Shown piece after piece: positions 58,919 through 64,000 of a DNA stretch of 64,000 nucleotides. The position numbers and the translations under genes were made by a program. Source of the stretch: Arthrobacter sp. SLBN-100 (lineage in GTDB: Bacteria > Actinomycetota > Actinomycetes > Actinomycetales > Micrococcaceae); NCBI RefSeq assembly GCF_006715305.1, contig NZ_VFMY01000001.1, positions 2,790,001 through 2,854,000 of the forward strand, written 5' to 3'. The notes beneath the pieces were generated by a model. The model saw nothing but the letters and a program-made list of their open reading frames with translations. It was not told where the DNA came from and made no database searches. Every line of letters begins with the position of its first letter. Within the stretch, counting starts at the first letter, position 1.

Positions 58919-59959
58919 ATGGTCACTGTCGGTTTTCACGCTTCCCATGAACAGATCAGTCCCGGTCAGCTGCTTAAGGACGTCCAGCACGCGGAGCGCG
59001 CGGGCTTTGACGCGGCCATGTGCTCGGATCACATTGAACCGTGGTCCGCCCGGCAGGGACACGCCGGGTTCGCCTGGTCCTGGCTGGGCGCAGCGCTGGC
59101 CACCACCAATCTCCGGTTCGGGGTGGTGACGGCGCCCGGCCAGCGGTACCACCCGGCCATCATCGCCCACGCCTCGGCCACCCTGGCCGGCATGTTCCCG
59201 GACCGCTTCTGGTTCGCTCCCGGCAGCGGTGAGAACATGAACGAGCACATAACCGGTGACGGGTGGCCGGCCAAGGACATCCGCCAGCGCCGGCTCGAGG
59301 AATGTATTGACGTTATCCGGCGCCTGCACCGCGGCGAGGAGGTCACCCACCGCGGCCTGGTCACCGTGGAGCAAGCCAGGATCTGGGACGTTCCGGACAA
59401 TCCGCCGCCGCTCATTGCTCCTGCCGTCAGCGTGGACACCGCGCGCCGGGCGGCCGCCTGGGCGGACGGCCTGGTCACGGTCAACCAGCCTCCGGGCAAG
59501 CTCCGGGAGATGCTGGCCGCCTACCGGGACAACGGCGGGCGGGGCAAGGCTGTCCTGCAGGTCCATTTGTCCTGGGCCGGGAACGAAGGGGAAGCTGTTG
59601 CCGTTGCCCTCGAGCAGTGGCGGACCAACACCTATGATCCGCCCATCCCCTGGGACCTGCCCACAGCCGGACACTTCGACCTCGTGGGCGAACACGTGAC
59701 AGAGGAGCAGGTCCGCACCACGGTGAACGTCTCGGCCAGCCTGGACCAGCACGTGGAGTGGCTGTCTGAATACGTGGAGCTGGGCTTCGACGAGCTGTAC
59801 CTGCACTTCGTGGGGCAGGAGCAGGCTCCCTTCATCGACGCGTTCGCCGCGGAAGTCCTCCCGCAGCTGCGCACCCCCGAAAGCACACCTGCCGATACCC
59901 CCGCGGAACCGCAGCTTGCTGCGGCAGCCGCCAACCCGGCGTCGGACGCTTCGGCATGA
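58919..59959 (+). CDS. LLM-family flavin oxidoreductase (non-F420, TIGR03885-like)
   Basis: The 346-residue luciferase-like TIM barrel begins VTVGFHASHEQISPGQLLKD and includes FDAAMCSDHIEPWSARQGHA and RFWFAPGSGENMNEHITGDG. This pattern matches the subfamily predicted to have reverted from F420 to FMN, named flavin_revert in TIGRFAMs as I recall. The C-terminal 35 residues are Ala/Pro-rich. AGAGG precedes the ATG by about 6 nt. Its stop overlaps the GH13 gene start (ATGA), so the two are translationally coupled; how an oxidoreductase relates to trehalose metabolism is not known to me. Confidence 0.82.
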   Translation: MVTVGFHASHEQISPGQLLKDVQHAERAGFDAAMCSDHIEPWSARQGHAGFAWSWLGAALATTNLRFGVVTAPGQRYHPAIIAHASATLAGMFPDRFWFAPGSGENMNEHITGDGWPAKDIRQRRLEECIDVIRRLHRGEEVTHRGLVTVEQARIWDVPDNPPPLIAPAVSVDTARRAAAWADGLVTVNQPPGKLREMLAAYRDNGGRGKAVLQVHLSWAGNEGEAVAVALEQWRTNTYDPPIPWDLPTAGHFDLVGEHVTEEQVRTTVNVSASLDQHVEWLSEYVELGFDELYLHFVGQEQAPFIDAFAAEVLPQLRTPESTPADTPAEPQLAAAAANPASDASA

Positions 59960-61650
59960 GGATCGCCGAGACATCGGACCTGTGGTGGAAGAACGCCGTC
60001 ATCTACTGCCTGGACGTGGAGACATTCTTTGACGACGACGGCGACGGCACCGGCGATTTCGCGGGCCTCACCCAGCGCGTGGACTACCTCGCCGCGTTGG
60101 GCGTGACGTGCATCTGGCTGATGCCGTTCTACCCGTCGCCGGACCGGGATGACGGCTACGACGTGACCGATTTCTTCGGCGTCGACTCCCGCCTGGGTAC
60201 CCTGGGCGACCTGGTGGAATTCATCCGCGCCGCGAAGGACCGGGGCATGCGGGTGATCGCCGACTTCGTGGTGAACCACACCTCAGACCAGCACCCCTGG
60301 TTCGTCGAAGCCCGGAAATCCACGGACAACCCGTTCCGCGACTTTTACGTGTGGCGAAAAGACACTCCGCCGGACACGTCCTCCGAGGTGGTGTTCCCCG
60401 GGGAGGAGAACTCGCTCTGGACCCAGGACGAGGCAACCGGCGAGTGGTACCTGCACATGTTCGCCAAGCACCAGCCCGACCTGAACGTCACCAATCCGCA
60501 GGTCCGGGACCAGATTGCCAAGGCCATGGGGCTCTGGCTGGAACTGGGGCTGGAGGGTTTCAGGCTGGACGCCGTGCCGTTCTTCCTGGAGACCCGGGGC
60601 CAGCCCAAGGATGAGGCAGCGATCATCGATCCGCACGCCTATCTCAGTGCGCTGCGCAGTTTCGTGAGCCGGCGCAACGGCAGCTCGGTGCTGCTGGGCG
60701 AGGTTAACCTGCCGTACAAGGAGCAGCTGGAGTACTTCGGCGGGCAGGAGGGCAATGAACTGAACATGCAGTTCGACTTTATGTCCATGCAGCACATCTA
60801 TTTGTCGCTGGCCCGGCAGGATGCGCGGCCGCTGGCCGAGACGCTTAAGAGCCGACCGCCGATCCACCCGGACAACCAGTGGGCCATGTTCGTGCGGAAC
60901 CATGACGAACTCACGCTGGACAAGCTCAGCGACGGCGAGCGCCAGGAGGTCTTTGCCGCGTTCGGGCCGGAGAAGAACATGCAGATCTACGGCCGGGGAC
61001 TGCGGCGGCGGCTTCCGCCGATGCTGGGCGGGGACCAGGAGCGCGTGCGGATGGTGTACTCGCTGATGTTCTCCCTGCCCGGCACCCCGGTGCTGTTCTA
61101 CGGCGAGGAGCTCGGCATGGGCGAGGACCTCCGGCAGAAGAGCCGGGCCGCGGTGCGCACGCCCATGCAGTGGAACAGCGAGAAGAATGGCGGCTTCTCC
61201 AACGCCAAGGCGTCGGACCTGGTGGCGCCCCTGGTACGGGGCGAGTATGGGCCGGAGAACGTCAACGCGGCGGCGGGCAAGCGGGACCCGGAATCGCTGT
61301 TCAACTTCATGGCAACGCTGATCGCACGCTACCGCGAGGCTCCGGAGCTGGGGTGGGGCTCGTTCGAGATCATCGACCAGCCCGAACCTGCGGTGTTTGC
61401 GCACACCTGCAGCTCGGACGGCGGCACCCTGGTCCTCCTGCACAACCTCGGCGAAGATCCGGTGAAGGTCAGCGGAAGGGTGGGTCCCGAGGACGGTCAG
61501 CGCCAGGCCTACCGGGACGCCATGCTGCTGGACCTGTTCGACGGCGACAACGTGGCTTTGGAGCCCGACGGCGGCTTCACCGTGGAGCTGGGCCGTTACG
61601 GTTTCCGCTGGTTCCGGGTGCATGGAAAGGGGGACCGGCTGGCCCCGTAA
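59956..61650 (+). CDS. GH13 alpha-amylase-family enzyme, trehalose-synthase-like
   Basis: The 564-residue (alpha/beta)8 glycoside hydrolase family 13 enzyme is closest in layout to trehalose synthase (GH13_16): WWKNAVIYCLDVETFFDDDG, then DGTGDFAGLTQRVDYL. The nucleophile Asp is in GFRLDAVPF, acid/base Glu in VLLGEVN and the third acid in FVRNHDELTLD. Such enzymes interconvert maltose and trehalose or hydrolyse related glucosides. The deviation VETFFD in place of the usual V..F.D suggests a divergent subgroup, so the exact substrate is unproved. No maltokinase domain follows. Confidence 0.85.
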   Translation: MRIAETSDLWWKNAVIYCLDVETFFDDDGDGTGDFAGLTQRVDYLAALGVTCIWLMPFYPSPDRDDGYDVTDFFGVDSRLGTLGDLVEFIRAAKDRGMRVIADFVVNHTSDQHPWFVEARKSTDNPFRDFYVWRKDTPPDTSSEVVFPGEENSLWTQDEATGEWYLHMFAKHQPDLNVTNPQVRDQIAKAMGLWLELGLEGFRLDAVPFFLETRGQPKDEAAIIDPHAYLSALRSFVSRRNGSSVLLGEVNLPYKEQLEYFGGQEGNELNMQFDFMSMQHIYLSLARQDARPLAETLKSRPPIHPDNQWAMFVRNHDELTLDKLSDGERQEVFAAFGPEKNMQIYGRGLRRRLPPMLGGDQERVRMVYSLMFSLPGTPVLFYGEELGMGEDLRQKSRAAVRTPMQWNSEKNGGFSNAKASDLVAPLVRGEYGPENVNAAAGKRDPESLFNFMATLIARYREAPELGWGSFEIIDQPEPAVFAHTCSSDGGTLVLLHNLGEDPVKVSGRVGPEDGQRQAYRDAMLLDLFDGDNVALEPDGGFTVELGRYGFRWFRVHGKGDRLAP

Positions 61651-61688
61651 CCAGGCGCCCGGCGCTGGCCTTTATGAAAAGATCAACC

Positions 61689-62915
61689 ATGCGCGCCATG
61701 CAACATTCCAGCAAACTCCAGAACGTCCGGTACGAACTGCGCGGGCCGATCCTCCAGGCAGCCAAGAACATGGAGGCCGAGGGCCACCGGATCCTGAAGA
61801 TGAACCTGGGTGATACCGCCCCGTTCGGCCTGGAAACTCCCGAATCCGTGGTGGTGGACATGATCCACCACCTGCGGGGCGCACAGGGCTACAGCGACTC
61901 CAAGGGAATCTTTTCCGCCCGGACCGCCATCTCGCAGTATTACCAGACCCGCGGCCTGATGCAGATCGGCGTGGAGGACATCTTCATCGGCAACGGGGTC
62001 AGCGAACTGATTTCGATGTGCCTGCAGGCCTTTATGGAAAACGGCGACGAAATCCTGGTCCCCGCACCCGACTACCCGCTGTGGACAGCGGCTGTGACCC
62101 TGACCGGCGGCACACCGGTCCATTACCTGTGCGACGAGACAGATAACTGGTGGCCGGACATGGCCGACGTCGAGGCTAAGATCACCAGCCGGACCAAGGG
62201 CATCGTGATCATCAACCCAAACAACCCCACCGGCGCCGTCTACCCCCGCTACATCCTGGACCAGTTCGCCGCCCTGGCCCGGAAGCACAACCTGGTCCTC
62301 TTCTCGGACGAGATCTACGAGAAGGTGCTCTATGACGATGCCGTGCACATCCACACCGCCGCCGTGGCCGAGGACATCTGCTGCCTGACCTTCAGCGGCC
62401 TGTCCAAGGCCTACCGGATGCCCGGCTACCGTGCCGGGTGGGTTGCCGTGACCGGGCCACTGGCCGCCACCGCCGCATACCGTGAGGGGCTGGAACTGCT
62501 GGCGTCCCTGAGGTTGTGCCCCAACGTTCCTGCCCAGCATGCCATCCAGACATGCCTGGGCGGCTACCAGAGCATCGAGGCGCTGGTGCGCCCCGGCGGC
62601 CGGCTCCGGGAACAGCGGGACCTCGCGCACCAGCTACTGACCGCCATTCCGGGCATCACCTGCGTGCGAGCAGAGGGGGCCATGTACCTGTTCCCACGGC
62701 TGGACCCGGACCTCTATCCAATCGCCAGCGACGAGCAGTTCGTCCTGGACCTGTTGAAGGACCAGAAGATCCTGGTGTCCCACGGCTCGGCGTTCAACTG
62801 GCCCGCGCCCGACCACTTCCGCTTTGTAATCCTCCCGTCAGTCCTCGATATCGAGGAAGCGGTCCGCAGGATCTCAACATTCCTCGCCGCCTACCGCAAC
62901 CGTGAGGCGGCTTAA
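61689..62915 (+). CDS. Alanine/glutamate-pyruvate aminotransferase (AlaA-like)
   Basis: The 408-residue class I aminotransferase shows the AlaA-type N terminus SSKLQNVRYELRGPILQAAK and the glycine/asparagine blocks IFIGNGVSELISMCLQA and IINPNNPTGAVYPRYIL. The PLP lysine motif is FSGLSKAYRMPGYRAGW. It likely transfers amino groups between alanine and 2-oxoglutarate. Three in-frame ATGs are close (61674, 61689, 61698); 61689 gives the usual family start and is preceded by a weak GAAAAGA. The open frame runs far into the upstream GH13 gene but that part is not coding in this frame. Confidence 0.88.
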   Translation: MRAMQHSSKLQNVRYELRGPILQAAKNMEAEGHRILKMNLGDTAPFGLETPESVVVDMIHHLRGAQGYSDSKGIFSARTAISQYYQTRGLMQIGVEDIFIGNGVSELISMCLQAFMENGDEILVPAPDYPLWTAAVTLTGGTPVHYLCDETDNWWPDMADVEAKITSRTKGIVIINPNNPTGAVYPRYILDQFAALARKHNLVLFSDEIYEKVLYDDAVHIHTAAVAEDICCLTFSGLSKAYRMPGYRAGWVAVTGPLAATAAYREGLELLASLRLCPNVPAQHAIQTCLGGYQSIEALVRPGGRLREQRDLAHQLLTAIPGITCVRAEGAMYLFPRLDPDLYPIASDEQFVLDLLKDQKILVSHGSAFNWPAPDHFRFVILPSVLDIEEAVRRISTFLAAYRNREAA

Positions 62916-63097
62916 CCTGCGGCGGCTCAGGAACCCTCTACCTTAGGTGCCCGCCGCCCGGCATCCCCGGCAGGAAACAGCTCCGGCTTCAAGAACTAAC
63001 CGGCGCATAACCCCGAGGAAACCACGGCGCAACATTGGCCGCCCACACTTGGTAGTGCAGGCAAGAGCCGGCACCAGCTCCAGCCAGGAGGTCCCCC

Positions 63098-63334
63098 ATG
63101 TTGAAGAAAGCAGCAGCCCATGTAACCAGAGTCCGCGCCCTGGACCAACTTCGCCGCGGCGACGAGATTGAAGCCCGCCTTTCAGTTGGCCCTTCCTACG
63201 ATGACGTAGTGGTCCGCCGGGGCAGCGTCCAGGAGACCGCGCCGGGAATCGGCGTGGTGTGGATCCTGGACAGGATGACGGGCCTGCGGAAAGCAGTCAA
63301 TACGGACGAATGCAGCGTGTGGCGGGTTGCCTGA
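63098..63334 (+). CDS. Small conserved-looking hypothetical protein
   Basis: The 78-residue product has a strong AGGAGG site 6 nt before the ATG. It is short, basic at the N terminus and beta-rich, with DEIEARLSVGPSYDDVVVRR then GIGVVWILDRMTGLRKAV, possibly a small barrel. No cysteines, no membrane span, no recognised domain. It stands alone, 182 nt after the aminotransferase gene; that gap shows nothing convincing. Confidence 0.65.
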   Translation: MLKKAAAHVTRVRALDQLRRGDEIEARLSVGPSYDDVVVRRGSVQETAPGIGVVWILDRMTGLRKAVNTDECSVWRVA

Positions 63335-63433
63335 AGCGGACTCCAACAGCGCCGGAGATATCCAGCCGCGGCAGCGGGTGTAGTCAGTAAGGACTGCCCG
63401 CCGCCTGCGCAGCCTGGTCATCCGGCCGAGGTG

Positions 63434-63721
63434 TCAGCCGCCCGCCACTGACTGGATGACCAGCACTTCCTGGCCGGGTGCCACCTCCGTCTCAAGGCCC
63501 TGCAGCCGGCGCACCTCGTCACCATCCACGTAAACATTCACGAAGCGCCGCAAGGCTCCTGTCTCGTCCCGAAGCCGCCTGGCCAGGACAGCGAAGTCGG
63601 CGGTGACGGCATCCAGCAGTTTTGCCACGGTCACAGGTCCGTCGGCGGGCGTAGTCAGAATGGATTGCCCGCCGGCCAATGGTTGCAGGATGCTGGGCAG
63701 CACTACCGATATGTCAGGCAC
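63434..63721 (-). CDS. MoaD/ThiS-like ubiquitin-fold protein with C-terminal Gly-Gly
   Basis: From the GTG at 63721 the product is 95 residues. The beta-grasp pattern is present (ISVVLPSILQPLAGGQS; VTVAKLLDAVTADF; RRFVNVYVDGDEVRRLQG; TEVAPGQEVLVIQSVAGG). It ends in SVAGG, the diglycine tail that MoaD/ThiS/SAMP proteins use for activation by an E1-like enzyme. The gene overlaps the end of the BNR-repeat gene by 8 nt. No molybdopterin or thiamine genes are near, so it may serve sulfur transfer or protein modification instead. Confidence 0.8.
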   Translation of the reverse strand: MPDISVVLPSILQPLAGGQSILTTPADGPVTVAKLLDAVTADFAVLARRLRDETGALRRFVNVYVDGDEVRRLQGLETEVAPGQEVLVIQSVAGG

Positions 63722-64000
63722 CGGCCACCACTGCCGCCCGGACGCACAGGACATCCGGAAGATGGGCCACCACTTCCGTGAACGTTTCCCCTTCGTCCGG
63801 GCTGGCGTAGACGGTGCCCCCGCGCGTTCCGAAGTAGACTCCCGCCGGTTCCGCCGTATCCACGGAGGCGGCGTCCCGCAGGACGCTGTTGTACTCGCCC
63901 GTAGGCAACCCGTTGCTGAGTCTCTTCCAGCTGGCGCCGGCGTCGTCCGTGCGGTGGACGGCCAGTTCGCCGTTGGGCGGGATACGCTCGCCGTCAGCTT
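63714..64000 (-). CDS. BNR/Asp-box repeat (sialidase-like beta-propeller) protein, C-terminal part, cut by window edge
   Basis: The frame is open from the right edge to the stop at 63714-63716, about 94 residues. Two Asp-box motifs of the S/T-x-D-x-G-x-x-W/F form are clear: TDDAGASW and SPDEGETF, spaced by a blade-like stretch containing GVYFGTRGGTVYAS. Such WD40/YVTN/BNR-like proteins are usually annotated as sialidase-like but most lack catalytic residues. Start and signal peptide lie outside the window. It is translationally coupled to the MoaD/ThiS-like gene. Confidence 0.8.
   Translation of the reverse strand, partial: ADGERIPPNGELAVHRTDDAGASWKRLSNGLPTGEYNSVLRDAASVDTAEPAGVYFGTRGGTVYASPDEGETFTEVVAHLPDVLCVRAAVVAGA

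Overview
The window is high-G+C, densely coded actinobacterial chromosome. Gene content and style (homologues of the shikimate/protocatechuate genes qsuB and qsuD, membrane-bound transhydrogenase pntAA/AB/B, alpha2beta2 2-oxoacid dehydrogenase, free-standing LigD-type polymerase, many GTG/TTG starts, 1-4 nt start/stop overlaps) point to Arthrobacter or a close Micrococcaceae relative such as Pseudarthrobacter. The genus is an inference. I see no rRNA, tRNA, CRISPR array, transposase or prophage. It reads as catabolic and housekeeping chromosome rather than an island.

Layout. 1-6420: end of a Gfo/Idh/MocA oxidoreductase and a minus-strand peptide-type ABC importer (two permeases, fused double ATPase, lipoprotein). 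6768-12705: TetR/FMN reductase pair, LigD-type polymerase, GerMN lipoprotein, aminotransferase, universal stress protein and a small TTG-start protein. 12852-17943: E2, E1beta, E1alpha of a 2-oxoacid dehydrogenase behind a HisC-like aminotransferase. 18091-21359: a two-gene pectinolytic operon (SGNH-esterase/pectin methylesterase fusion plus pectate lyase) with a promoter carrying two LacI-type operators. 21611-29078: holin-like membrane protein, a WXG100-like protein with an alpha/beta-hydrolase that looks like a type VII secretion substrate pair, purB, histidine phosphatase, Ser/Thr kinase, MarR, GNAT, thioesterase. 29283-33297: a second ABC importer with a double-length permease. 33298-39234: FAD oxidoreductase/TetR pair and the 4-hydroxybenzoate cluster (pobA, IclR regulator, FUSC exporter-like protein). 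39283-43162: lipid kinase and transhydrogenase operon.

43455-56536 is the metabolic core. A run of minus-strand genes (qsuD-like, qsuB-like, pcaH, pcaG, pcaB, pcaD, pcaC, pcaF, pcaI, pcaJ, pcaR) takes shikimate via 3-dehydroshikimate to protocatechuate and on through the beta-ketoadipate pathway to succinyl-CoA and acetyl-CoA. An IclR regulator and a divergent MHS-type transporter stand at its head. PobA, about 7 kb away, feeds 4-hydroxybenzoate into the same protocatechuate pool. No dehydroquinase is present, so quinate use would need genes elsewhere.

56655-64000: ATP-dependent DNA ligase, AEC transporter, LLM-family flavin oxidoreductase translationally coupled to a GH13 trehalose-synthase-like enzyme, AlaA-like aminotransferase, a small unknown protein, and a MoaD/ThiS-like protein overlapping a BNR/Asp-box protein that runs off the window.

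The points most worth follow-up are the WXG100-like/lipase-like pair (22067-23736), three related candidate IclR operators around pobA, the two LacI-type operators in the pectin promoter, and a 25-nt repeat seen three times, twice overlying stop codons.
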